DNA from: a virus
Virus record (IMG/VR): IMGVR_UViG_3300009168_000027
Coordinates: 1 to 43,991 of that record
Reading direction: 5' to 3' (one strand)
Length of the DNA stretch: 43,991 nt
How positions within the stretch are numbered: position 1 is the stretch's first letter; each line of letters opens with the position of its first letter. Shown here piece after piece: positions 7,983 to 16,554 of the stretch. Position numbers and translations under genes: made by a program. Below the pieces are notes generated by a model that was not told the origin of the DNA, did not search any database, and saw only the letters and a program-made list of their open reading frames with translations.

Positions 7983-9526
7983 CGTCTACCTGCCTGCTTA
8001 ATTCGCAATCTGACTTTGCCCAATTTCCAAACAACGTCCTTGTTTTGGCTAACTCGTACAACGGCCTGACGAGCCTTCATTCTAACTGTAGTGTACCCCT
8101 TCGGATTAGCTAGTCGGATCGGTCCGACCAACCGCTCCGGTGCCCCTGGAGCTTGCTGTAGCTTAAACGTGAGAGTGAAGGCGTCGGGATCACCTATAGA
8201 AAAGCCTGGGCCTTCTGCACCAGCATCTTGGTAGATGCGGTCAACCCACATGCTAGTGTCGCCCTCGCCAATTTCCAGCGCCCCGGTCTCGGCATAAATT
8301 TCGCTGCTGCGGCTCTCACCGTCAGCCAGTGAACCATACTCCTGTTCATAGAGGATCGTGCCATTGCATCCCAGGGGCCGGGGTTGCCAGACAGGATGTA
8401 TCCATGCCGTGCGCGGCATCTGGCCCTGTGTCCAGTAGCTGTCTTTCGAATAGGACAGCGCAACGTATCGATCCGGGTCTGAGCTGTCTCTGTTCGGGTA
8501 GAACAACCACAATTCCTGGGCGAACTCGTTCAAGCCCATATGAACTTTGTGAGACGCCGTCAGATTGGAATTGTAAAAGAGTTCTGTGTGGAGCGTGCAA
8601 GGAACTTTTTCAATAGCACCACCGGAATAGGAGAACAAATTTGCGTGATCCATCCAAATGGCGTCACCGCGAACAGCGACGAGGGTGTTAGAACCAATAA
8701 CGCCACCTTCGTCGGAAATTTTGCGGCGACCGTAATACTCCGGGGGGCCTACATATTCAATTAGATGTACATCGCTGTCAGTAACAACGAGAATGCCAGA
8801 CTGCACTTTGCAGGCAGCAACAATCGCGCCGTTGGATTTAAGGTCCCAGCCACCAGCGGAATTGTCTTCAGTGGCTACCCAAGTATTAATCTCTCTGCGT
8901 GAACACCACTGAACCCGGCGCGGATTGTTCTTACCACCCAGGAGCATCAGATGTTCTTCTTCGGTGGCTAGGACCAGAGTATTATCAATTGGAGCACCAG
9001 TAACAGCAGTACTGACAGTAGCAGGAGTAAGAGGGTCCCACGATACAAGGCGGCCATCCTGCGAATGAACACCAACCAGAAGCTTGCCAAAGTTATCCAG
9101 TGACCACAGCGCCGTCTGGTCGAAGACGACACTGGAGCCACCACCATCGATGCCGAAGGGGCCGGAGCCAAAGCCGCGACGGCCAAAGCCGACCACACCA
9201 CCAGGGTTCCAAGCCAGCGAGGCTGGTGTGATGTCGTACTGCGTGAAGACACCGTTAATATAGGAAGCACCGATCAGCTTGTCTTCTGACCCCGCAGCCA
9301 GCCAGGGCGCTTTCAGATCGTCGCGCCAAGTGAACAGCTTTCGGATGGACGTGGTGGAAATGCCGCCGAAGTCCAAAAGCTGACGCCAGCCCCCCACCGG
9401 AATCATGACATTATTGACCCAACGGACCTGATTGGCCGAATACCACTTCTTGCCTACCGCATATTGCGTGCTGTCCTGGAAAATTCCAGGCGGCAGATCG
9501 AGGAGTGAGACGTTCTGACCGCTCAT
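7979..9526 (-). CDS. P22 gp10-like tail hub protein
   Basis: 515 residues from ATG 9526, which overlaps the preceding stop as TGATG and follows AAAGG. An in-frame start ten codons upstream lies inside the previous gene and is less likely. The N-terminus (SLLDLPPGIFQDSTQYAVGKKWYSANQVRWVNN) and the following beta-propeller-like sequence with repeated Gly/Trp/Asp words (LATEEEHLMLLGG, WCSRREINTW, DSDVHLIEYVGPPEYYG) are typical of the P22 gp10-type hub family. These proteins close the portal-tail channel and anchor spikes. It lies among tail fibre and ejection genes, as expected. Confidence 0.75.
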   Translation of the reverse strand: MSGQNVSLLDLPPGIFQDSTQYAVGKKWYSANQVRWVNNVMIPVGGWRQLLDFGGISTTSIRKLFTWRDDLKAPWLAAGSEDKLIGASYINGVFTQYDITPASLAWNPGGVVGFGRRGFGSGPFGIDGGGSSVVFDQTALWSLDNFGKLLVGVHSQDGRLVSWDPLTPATVSTAVTGAPIDNTLVLATEEEHLMLLGGKNNPRRVQWCSRREINTWVATEDNSAGGWDLKSNGAIVAACKVQSGILVVTDSDVHLIEYVGPPEYYGRRKISDEGGVIGSNTLVAVRGDAIWMDHANLFSYSGGAIEKVPCTLHTELFYNSNLTASHKVHMGLNEFAQELWLFYPNRDSSDPDRYVALSYSKDSYWTQGQMPRTAWIHPVWQPRPLGCNGTILYEQEYGSLADGESRSSEIYAETGALEIGEGDTSMWVDRIYQDAGAEGPGFSIGDPDAFTLTFKLQQAPGAPERLVGPIRLANPKGYTTVRMKARQAVVRVSQNKDVVWKLGKVRLRIKQAGRR

Positions 9527-10176
9527 CAGGTACCTTTCACGGCGAGAGTGAAACAAATCCAGTCACTCGCTGGAGAAATAGCGAAAGCACCTGGATCATC
9601 CGAAGTAGCAACCGTGACTTCTTTAGCAGCAAAAACTGACTGAGCGCCCGAACCAGTGTTCACCTGGTGAAACAAATCATAGCCAGCGGGGTACCCAGAA
9701 ACAGTGGCACTAGACTCGTCAAGCAAAGTTACAGCAATAAGTAGAGCCTTAAAATCAGCCCATGGTGGATCAATAGCCGGGGGATTTGGTGCCGTACTAG
9801 AACCTGTAGCTGTAGCTGTTTTCTGTGGACCAATGGCAGTATCGGCTCCCGTTATACGCAGTACTGTCATCATAATAGAGAGTGCCGAACCGCTGGCAGG
9901 AACAGTTATAGAATCGCCATCTTCTGTTCCATCAGCCCATTTGTAAAAGACGCCAATATTCGACGTTTGTTCCAGTTCTGTCCAACCCGAAGGCGTGCCT
10001 GTAATACCACCTGAAATAGAGCTATGGCGATCGGCAATAATAAATAACAAATCACCCGCATCGACTATCGCAGGCATAATAGCAACGTAAGGCCCGCCAA
10101 CACTGTTGAAAATGTTGTCAGCGATAACCGGGGCAGTTCCACCACCATACATGTGCTGACGTGATCTGCGGGTCAT
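9526..10176 (-). CDS. Putative tail surface protein
   Basis: 216 residues, predicted all-beta, Gly/Ser/Thr/Ala-rich, without transmembrane segments or catalytic motifs. The pattern (DAGDLLFIIADRHSS...PSGWTELEQTSNIGVFYKWADG) resembles the jelly-roll or Ig-like folds of phage tail decoration and receptor-contact proteins. It sits between the fibre-like gene and the tail hub, overlapping both. The role is inferred from fold pattern and position. Confidence 0.5.
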   Translation of the reverse strand: MTRRSRQHMYGGGTAPVIADNIFNSVGGPYVAIMPAIVDAGDLLFIIADRHSSISGGITGTPSGWTELEQTSNIGVFYKWADGTEDGDSITVPASGSALSIMMTVLRITGADTAIGPQKTATATGSSTAPNPPAIDPPWADFKALLIAVTLLDESSATVSGYPAGYDLFHQVNTGSGAQSVFAAKEVTVATSDDPGAFAISPASDWICFTLAVKGT

Positions 10177-10883
10177 GTCTTCAAATCACCCCATACCCAC
10201 CACTCGCCAGCCGCGATCTTCTTGACCGAAACGCCACCATACTGGTCGGAGATTCGGAGCTTGGCGCCAATTGAACGCATAATGGCGCCAGCTATAGTCA
10301 CTTCCCCAGCCGCATAGCGACCGACATTGACAATGGTGCCAATTGGAATAGCTGCGTCAGCCGCAAATGTAATAACAGCCGCCGCCGTGCAGCGGATCAG
10401 TTTGCCGGAATGCGTGTTCGTCACCGTTAGGTTGCCACCAGTATCGACCGTCGCTTCTGTAGCAATCAGCGCTGGCACATCGACCGCCGCGATATTGTCA
10501 ATCGCTGCCTTCACAAAGGCCGTCGTCGAAAGCTGCGTTGTGTTGGTACCAAGCGCTGCAGTCGGTGCGGTCGGGATACCGGTCAAGGCCGGGGCTGCCA
10601 GCGGCGCCTTGAGCGCCAGGGCAGCAGCCAAATCAGTGATATTAGCCATGACGTGGGTATGGCTAACAGCCGCTTTGCCATCGATGGCCGCTTGCAGACC
10701 GGTGACGTCGGCAATGATGTGGGTGTGGACCAGAGGTGCCTTGGCAGCAGCTGCGTCGGCATTGAGCTTCATACGGGTGTCAATAATGTCCATGCCGGTA
10801 TGATAGTCGTCGCCCCAAGCATCAACCTCGGTCCCCACCGCTGGCTTGGGGATCAAATAGTTGGTAGTGTAGGTGAAGCTCAT
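10173..10883 (-). CDS. Tail fibre-like protein with HTH-spaced repeats
   Basis: 236 residues. Residues 52-90 hold two copies of a fibre repeat, HTHIIADVTGLQAAIDGKA and HTHVMANITDLAAALALKAP, a common phage fibre shaft motif in which paired His residues can coordinate metal in a trimer. An Ala/Thr/Pro-rich shaft follows (ALTGIPTAPTAALGTNTTQLSTTAFV, also typical of tail fibres), then a C-terminal beta domain ending EWWVWGDLKT. It is downstream of the lysis genes, which is unusual for a fibre but fits this compact block. Confidence 0.7.
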   Translation of the reverse strand: MSFTYTTNYLIPKPAVGTEVDAWGDDYHTGMDIIDTRMKLNADAAAAKAPLVHTHIIADVTGLQAAIDGKAAVSHTHVMANITDLAAALALKAPLAAPALTGIPTAPTAALGTNTTQLSTTAFVKAAIDNIAAVDVPALIATEATVDTGGNLTVTNTHSGKLIRCTAAAVITFAADAAIPIGTIVNVGRYAAGEVTIAGAIMRSIGAKLRISDQYGGVSVKKIAAGEWWVWGDLKT

Positions 10884-11146
10884 TTCTTCTCTTCCTTCTC
10901 AGGCAGCTTGGGTGGGGGCAGAGACGGTGCGCTCATACGCCCACCGGCAAAAGCAATAGCTGCCGTAAAAGCCATCGTAATTAGCTCCTTCCCAAAGTCC
11001 TTCAAATCCGTGCAGACGGGCATTGCACGACCGGTCACAGCGAGATACGTACACGTTCCCATGCCGAGCAGCAGAATGATCATCATCGTGCCAATGATCA
11101 TCGCCACCATCAGGAAGGCCCCCTTGACTGTGTCGAACTGTGCCAC
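10880..11146 (-). CDS. Putative holin
   Basis: 88 residues from a GTG that directly follows the endolysin stop (TGAGTG). Two hydrophobic segments are visible: about 9-38 (FLMVAMIIGTMMIILLLGMG) and about 53-67 (ELITMAFTAAIAFAGG), followed by a charged Pro/Lys/Glu tail. This size, the two-segment topology and the position next to the endolysin fit a small class II-type holin, which would permeabilise the inner membrane at lysis. No family was recognised by sequence, so a spanin-like or other membrane role is possible. Confidence 0.65.
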   Translation of the reverse strand: MAQFDTVKGAFLMVAMIIGTMMIILLLGMGTCTYLAVTGRAMPVCTDLKDFGKELITMAFTAAIAFAGGRMSAPSLPPPKLPEKEEKK

Positions 11147-11866
11147 TCATCTTTTCCGTTTCCAAACGATCATATTTGTTAGTTCCCAACAATCTTCCAC
11201 CGCAGCTCCGATAGGAGTTACAAGAAACGAATACTGCGGCGGATGCTCGCCTTCTTCCGGCGTAACACCACTCTCCGGAACTTCTGGAACCTCTGGAGCA
11301 GTCTCTTCTTCACCGTAACTGGCAGCACGTAGCGCCTGTTCAAAACTCTCGGCATAGTCCGCAAGCATATCCGCCTTGTCGGTCCCATTAACAACCCTTC
11401 GAGCATTGTAGTAGTCAGTGATGGTATCATTGACATAATCGCCTAGCTTTTTTCCCGTGAACCAGCCTTCAAGCATCCCTCGGAAGATGATCTGAGACGC
11501 CACGACAGGGTCGAGGGCAAGGTCGAAGTCGTCAAGTAAGGCACCATTGAGGGAACACTCGGTATCGGCTTTTTCGTAATTGTAATCCCATGTGAGTTGA
11601 ACGTAACCTCTGCCATAAGCCACTTGATTGTCGTATTGGGAGCAAGGTTCCCCATACTCATGACCTTCTCCTTTTCCATACTCGGCAATCGGCGTCATCG
11701 TCGCCGCCGTCTCGTGCCAGCTTGTCGAGAGCACGTAAGCAAGCTGGTTCATCGGCAGCGAATACTCCTCCGCCGCATCGAGCAATGCCTCAGTGCCGTT
11801 AACCTGATCCTGTGACAGGCTGCCGAACTCATCTCTCATCACATCGAAGAATGCTTCTCTGTTCAT
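11147..11866 (-). CDS. GH19-type endolysin
   Basis: 239 residues. The family GH19 (chitinase-like) muramidase signature is clear: AYVLSTSWHETAATMTPIAEYGKG at residues 43-66 with catalytic Glu52 in the HET motif, and YGRGYVQLTWDYNYEKA around residues 84-100, the usual substrate-cleft segment. In phages such proteins cut peptidoglycan for host lysis. The C-terminal 50 residues are acidic and then hydrophobic/basic, and are not part of the catalytic core. The ATG overlaps the stop of the tailspike gene (ATGA), and a holin candidate follows. Confidence 0.85.
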   Translation of the reverse strand: MNREAFFDVMRDEFGSLSQDQVNGTEALLDAAEEYSLPMNQLAYVLSTSWHETAATMTPIAEYGKGEGHEYGEPCSQYDNQVAYGRGYVQLTWDYNYEKADTECSLNGALLDDFDLALDPVVASQIIFRGMLEGWFTGKKLGDYVNDTITDYYNARRVVNGTDKADMLADYAESFEQALRAASYGEEETAPEVPEVPESGVTPEEGEHPPQYSFLVTPIGAAVEDCWELTNMIVWKRKR

Positions 11867-14800
11867 GGGTCGATGGCTCCAAAAGGCTTAAACACCGGCG
11901 TAGTATTGCCGACATATTTCCAAGCATGACCATCCGTCTCTGTAGGTATCACCCCGCCGCCATCCCCAATAGCATGTGAGGGTTCCACAACCGATGCAGG
12001 AGCCGCCGCTCCGACAGCGGCTATTGCCGGAGGATCGACCTCGCACTGATAATAATCACCCAAGGCGGTTATTATTTTAGCCCCTTTGGCATAATCATTA
12101 TAAGGTGCCCAGCGAATGGGTATCGGAACCAAGTTAACTGGATTGCTTACATATGCCCATTTATAGCCATCTGCTCCCGCTGAATAAACGGGGGCGCAAG
12201 TAACAGACGTTCCAACAGCGTAGTTAGTACCACTTATCCACTCGAAAACAGGTTTAGCCTTAGCTGCCCAAGTGTAGCCATCCTCCCCTGTAACGGAACC
12301 CGAAAAATGATCCGGCTTTACACTAGCTGCACCGGGTCCAGCCACAGTGCAAGTGTAGAAAAAGCCCGTATCATTCTTAACTAGTGTGGCTGCTGTGTAG
12401 CTAGCCCCACTTGTCCACAAAACCGTCGTATTGGGATTAATCCATACCGTCCAAGCATAGCCGTCTGCTCCGGTTACTTTGCCGCTTGTGTGAGTTGGCT
12501 TAGTTGTAGACAACATAACGGGATCAATGGTGACTTTATAATCATGTCCGTTGGAAGCCTTACGAAGATCATTAATGGCGTAATTAGTACCTGTTACCCA
12601 ATCTAAAGCAGTTGATGTGGCTTGATACGTCCATTGATAGCCATCTGCCCCTGTCACCGCACCCGAAAGATGCACTGGCTCAACTGTTGACAAGGCATTG
12701 GGTTTATCGGCTATAGCAGCAAGTATATAGTGAATATTAGTATGTGTTGGCTCAACCGTAGACAAGGCCGGTACAGCTTCAGAAACTTTAGGCGGATCAA
12801 GCGTAACCTGATAATGACGGCCATTCGAAGCAATAACATGACCGCCATTAATATAATCAACACCTTCCGCCCAAGGCATAACCACTGTGGCCCCCGGCGA
12901 AAGAAACAGCCAAGCATAGCCATCGCCATTGTCCACTGTCCCGCTTAAATGTTCGGGCTCAAAACGAGATAAACGTGGATCAGGTGGCGGAACTGGATCA
13001 GTTGTCAAACGGTATGACAGCCCAACTGAATTAATAACTACCGCATTAAGCACATAATCTGTATCTTCTACCCAAGGAGTACCGCCGGAATTACTTAAGA
13101 AAGTCCAACCATAGCCATCCGCACCTATCACCAAGCCAGCCGTATGTATAGGCTCGTTCCTTGCTGGTACAGGAAGCAGGTCATCCCCCGGCATTGTGAT
13201 AGCTTCTGAGGGGTCAACATCGCAACGATAGGACCTACCTGCGAATGTTCGCACATTTTGGTTTATAAAATAATCATTACCATTAACCCACGGAGTATCC
13301 ACACCCGACGCAGTGATATACCTCCAAGAGTAACCATCAGGATAATATTTACTGGCAATACCGAGAGAAGTTTGATGGCTAGGGACGGTAGAAACTGGGC
13401 CTAAACCAACACCAACACATTCGTAGTAATAGTTCCGCGAATATTGGCCCGCAACTGGGCTAAAAGCTGTTGCCCTTACTATAGTACCAACAGTATAAGA
13501 GTTGCCTATTGTCCATAGGTCCACATCCGGGGGATTTAACAAATGCTTCCATTTATAGCCATCCCCACCCGGCAATGGAACAACTACCTCGCCGGTTGTA
13601 TGAACGGGCTCACATCCAGCCTTTGATAGGAAGGGACCAAGAGGCGCGGCTGGGTCTATCTCTAATTTATACTTTTTGCTGGCCGCCGTAGTTATATAAG
13701 TACCGCGAATATAATTAGTGCCTGTCGCCCATGTTGCACCAAATGCTCCACCAGTAGTGCAGACCCAGCCCACTTTTCCACCCGCAACTGCACTCTGGTT
13801 CCAGACTATATCCCCCTGCGCCCACACTCCCGTTGTTGGTGCAGCGGCGGCGCCCGTATGTCTGCGTTGCCCAATAGCAACCTGATTAAACTGAACCTTA
13901 TAAGGTTGATACTCCATCGTACCAAACAAGGTAGTTGTGGCATGGCCCGTTAGAGCCATAGCTACCAGAGAGTCGGCATTAGCATAATCAATGCGCCAAT
14001 TGCCCCCCTTATAGTGAAAGCGATAGGCTGGCGCCCCGTTAGGCATATAGCCCCAATTCAGCACATCGCCATTAATATCATTACCGCCGATATTAACACC
14101 AATAGTTGAGCCTAATACCTGAAAACCAACTCTTGAAGTAAATTTACCTGTTACTGCCCCGATAGACCCGCCGTAGCCACCTATATTAAGAGTTTGGTCG
14201 CCAATGAACGAGAAATTCTGATTGCTCTCGATATACGTATTTAGGAACAGATTAGGGACAGAATTTGCTGAATAAATAGGCCCACCGGCAAAATAAGTAC
14301 CAACCGGCTGATTAGCCAGCCAATTAGGATGCTGCGGATGCTTGGGGCCAGTTCCCCACTGTCTCCACACGCTAGTGTTAGTGCCCGGAGTCACCGTCAC
14401 AAAATCTACCTCGGACGCGGTAGCAACTGCGCCATAGGTAATACCTTCGTAGTAAACAACAGATGACCTATTTGCGCGGTTCTGAGCAACATTGGCAATT
14501 CCGTTACTATCAAAGTGTAAGCTGCCCCAGAAATTACCAATAAAACTACCTTCATAGATGCCATAGCGACCGTTGCTTGAACAATCAATAAACTGGCCGC
14601 CGCCCGCCTGACTATCAGCACCTTCAATAAAAATACCATTCATGGCATTGGAGCCAGAACGAATAGAATTCATGCGGACAACGTTAACGTTACCTCTTCG
14701 AGTACCGTCACCATCATTGACGCCCGCCCACACATGAATGCCATCGCCGCCAAAGCTACCGACAAGTATATGATCTAATGTAATGGCGCATTGAGCACGG

Positions 14801-15579
14801 ATACCATGTGCTTCGCGGTTATTTCCAAAACCTCCCGTTAGCGTGAGATAGCGAACAGAGCTACCAAAAGAAGAGCCCGTATTAGTTCCGGGGTAATAAA
14901 TATCATCAAGCGTATCCCAATATTCAAAAACAATACCGGGGGCATCTGGTGGAAAAACAAGTTCCGCTCCCTGTGTGGCATTGCTCATGCCCGCAGCATC
15001 ACCAATAAAGTGCGTTTGCGCCTTTACTCGAATGCCATTAAAGCAGCTTAGTAGCCTGTATTTGGCCGGAGGAAAATAGATCGTCGGGCCTTTAGGATAT
15101 GTCGGAAGCTTAGAATTGCCCATACGCATAGAAACAGCTTGTTTAAGCGCGGGCCAATCGTCAAAGCTACCATCGCCTTTGGCGCCAAACATTTGCGGGG
15201 TGAAGATATACTCCCCATTAGCCCACCACGCCCCATCAGCCGATTGAACACCGCCCGGACCCGGATCGCTAGCTACTCTTTTATATATGGCACCGCCAAA
15301 ATCACCGGGGCTATAATACCCCATAGTGATTACACCCATGATGCCGGGGTCTATATGGCTCCCAATAATGCCGGCAAAGTTATCAAAGTACCTACCGGAG
15401 TCCGGTCCCGGAGGACCAGGAACGCCACCACCAGCGCCAGGAATGCCCTGCGGCCCTCTTGGACCCATAGGCCCCATAGGACCAACATCACCTTCCGGCC
15501 CTACAGGACCAGGAAACCCCATCTCACCTTGCGGGCCGGTCAAACCGCCCGGCAGTATGACTTCTACAACTTCAGTCAA
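11863..15579 (-). CDS. Large tailspike with collagen-like stalk and C-terminal modules
   Basis: 1238 residues from a TTG codon at 15579 preceded by GGGAGGGG; no nearer ATG has a comparable site. Residues about 10-55 are collagen-like Gly-Pro-x triplets. About 130-560 look like a right-handed beta-helix spike domain, beginning with the pectate-lyase-type motif FGAKGDGSFDDWPALKQAV and rich in N-G-I-x-I strand words. The last ~640 residues contain about nine repeats of a roughly 60-residue module: W..G..Y..G, then Y.c..dP, then P.H..G.v...DGY.W.y. The modules probably bind or decorate surface glycans. The protein would recognise and perhaps degrade host polysaccharide. Confidence 0.8.
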   Translation of the reverse strand: MTEVVEVILPGGLTGPQGEMGFPGPVGPEGDVGPMGPMGPRGPQGIPGAGGGVPGPPGPDSGRYFDNFAGIIGSHIDPGIMGVITMGYYSPGDFGGAIYKRVASDPGPGGVQSADGAWWANGEYIFTPQMFGAKGDGSFDDWPALKQAVSMRMGNSKLPTYPKGPTIYFPPAKYRLLSCFNGIRVKAQTHFIGDAAGMSNATQGAELVFPPDAPGIVFEYWDTLDDIYYPGTNTGSSFGSSVRYLTLTGGFGNNREAHGIRAQCAITLDHILVGSFGGDGIHVWAGVNDGDGTRRGNVNVVRMNSIRSGSNAMNGIFIEGADSQAGGGQFIDCSSNGRYGIYEGSFIGNFWGSLHFDSNGIANVAQNRANRSSVVYYEGITYGAVATASEVDFVTVTPGTNTSVWRQWGTGPKHPQHPNWLANQPVGTYFAGGPIYSANSVPNLFLNTYIESNQNFSFIGDQTLNIGGYGGSIGAVTGKFTSRVGFQVLGSTIGVNIGGNDINGDVLNWGYMPNGAPAYRFHYKGGNWRIDYANADSLVAMALTGHATTTLFGTMEYQPYKVQFNQVAIGQRRHTGAAAAPTTGVWAQGDIVWNQSAVAGGKVGWVCTTGGAFGATWATGTNYIRGTYITTAASKKYKLEIDPAAPLGPFLSKAGCEPVHTTGEVVVPLPGGDGYKWKHLLNPPDVDLWTIGNSYTVGTIVRATAFSPVAGQYSRNYYYECVGVGLGPVSTVPSHQTSLGIASKYYPDGYSWRYITASGVDTPWVNGNDYFINQNVRTFAGRSYRCDVDPSEAITMPGDDLLPVPARNEPIHTAGLVIGADGYGWTFLSNSGGTPWVEDTDYVLNAVVINSVGLSYRLTTDPVPPPDPRLSRFEPEHLSGTVDNGDGYAWLFLSPGATVVMPWAEGVDYINGGHVIASNGRHYQVTLDPPKVSEAVPALSTVEPTHTNIHYILAAIADKPNALSTVEPVHLSGAVTGADGYQWTYQATSTALDWVTGTNYAINDLRKASNGHDYKVTIDPVMLSTTKPTHTSGKVTGADGYAWTVWINPNTTVLWTSGASYTAATLVKNDTGFFYTCTVAGPGAASVKPDHFSGSVTGEDGYTWAAKAKPVFEWISGTNYAVGTSVTCAPVYSAGADGYKWAYVSNPVNLVPIPIRWAPYNDYAKGAKIITALGDYYQCEVDPPAIAAVGAAAPASVVEPSHAIGDGGGVIPTETDGHAWKYVGNTTPVFKPFGAIDP
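11900..13780 (-). repeat. Tandem ~60-residue modules in the tailspike
   Basis: About nine diverged copies of one protein module make up the C-terminal half of the tailspike. Landmarks in each copy are an opening W-x2-G-x-x-Y, a central Y-x-C/V-x-x-D-P, a P-x-H-x-S-G, and a closing DGY-x-W. One copy is shortened (EWISGTNYAVGT runs almost straight to GADGYKWAYV) and one carries an extra partial unit (ALSTVEPTH and ALSTVEPVH close together). Confidence 0.75.
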
Positions 15580-15946
15580 GGGTTGCCCCTCCCTTACCTA
15601 CCAGATCGCCCCACAGCACCGTCTCCTGAGACGTGCCTGCGTAGACTTCCAATTCGTATTTCATATTCTCTTCGGCAGGAATCAACCGCGTCTCAGCCGG
15701 AATCAAAGTAAGTTCGACCGTGCCATTGGTGGGTGTCGCCATAACCATCGAACCATTCTCGGTAGTCTTCTGAAGAACCACATCGCCATAGACACCGCGC
15801 CACCGGACATTGAAATCAGTCAAATCGACTGGCGAACCGTCTGCGGCCTTAAGCTGGTATTGCCGTTGGAAAGTATTACCGCGCACTGCGGCGTCCCGGT
15901 AATAAGCAGGCCCTGACGCCATACTGCCCACTAGAGTATTAGTCAT
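15572..15946 (-). CDS. Ig-like tail/baseplate protein
   Basis: 124 residues, predicted all-beta. The sequence (GNTFQRQYQLKAADGSPVDLTDFNVRWRGVY...YELEVYAGTSQETVLWGDLVGKGG) resembles the N-terminal Ig-like module of phage upper baseplate or fibre-adaptor proteins, in particular the DGSPVDLTG....R....G and ETVLWGDLVV patterns. It overlaps the next tail gene by four bases and the tailspike TTG start by eight. A spike adaptor is a reasonable inference. Confidence 0.6.
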   Translation of the reverse strand: MTNTLVGSMASGPAYYRDAAVRGNTFQRQYQLKAADGSPVDLTDFNVRWRGVYGDVVLQKTTENGSMVMATPTNGTVELTLIPAETRLIPAEENMKYELEVYAGTSQETVLWGDLVGKGGATLD

Positions 15947-16554
15947 AGCACAGTCACCCCATTACTAGAAGCTGACGCTGAGCCCGCCTCATTCTTGGCA
16001 GTTTCAATGCAGGTCAACGTGTGGCCGCGATCCAGCAAATTGGCCGTGTGATTGGGGGTAATCGCTTGATTGATTTCTGCTCCGTCACGCAGCCACTGAT
16101 AGGTTACTAGATCAGGGTTACCAGACCACACACCCGGAGCGCAAACTAATAGATCACCCAAATTCGCCGTGATCATACTTATGAAGGGCAACAAAATAAC
16201 AGTTGGTTCCGGCTGAGGTATGTCCTCCGCAAAGTAATCCATGCCTCCGAACCAGATACGATACGGAGAGGTTACAATTTCAGGAGGCACCCATTCCGTG
16301 CCTGTGGCCGAATGCGGCTTATATCTCTTTGACCTGATAAACTCGCGTTCTACTGTGTCACCAGACACTCTCAAATTCACGTGAAAGCGAAGGTCCGATC
16401 CTATGGGGCCAATATGATCCGCATAGTAGCCTTCATTGTAGACAAGCGTCAGCATTCCAGTTTCTGGGTCAGTTTCGGCGCGGGCAATGCCTTGGGCTAT
16501 CGCAGCTTGCCGCCACGCATCCTTGGTTTCTGCCACATACATGAAGTCCTTCAT
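15943..16554 (-). CDS. Ig-domain tail protein
   Basis: 203 residues from ATG 16554, whose ATGA overlaps the stop of the upstream gene; an in-frame ATG four codons further upstream has no better binding site. The N-terminal half has beta-rich sequence with MYVAETKDAWRQ and FHVNLRVSGDTVEREF. The C-terminal 80 residues are a bacterial Ig-like module (ANLGDLLVCAPGVWSGNPDLVTYQWLRDGAEI...LTCIETAKNEAGSASASSNGVTV). Such modules often attach phage tails to cell-surface sugars. Tail surface role inferred. Confidence 0.6.
   Translation of the reverse strand: MKDFMYVAETKDAWRQAAIAQGIARAETDPETGMLTLVYNEGYYADHIGPIGSDLRFHVNLRVSGDTVEREFIRSKRYKPHSATGTEWVPPEIVTSPYRIWFGGMDYFAEDIPQPEPTVILLPFISMITANLGDLLVCAPGVWSGNPDLVTYQWLRDGAEINQAITPNHTANLLDRGHTLTCIETAKNEAGSASASSNGVTVL

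Noticed and set aside
11900-13780. Repeated segments as a CRISPR array or DNA-level repeat
   Set aside because: The repetition is in the protein, with diverged codons and one continuous reading frame; there are no uniform spacers.
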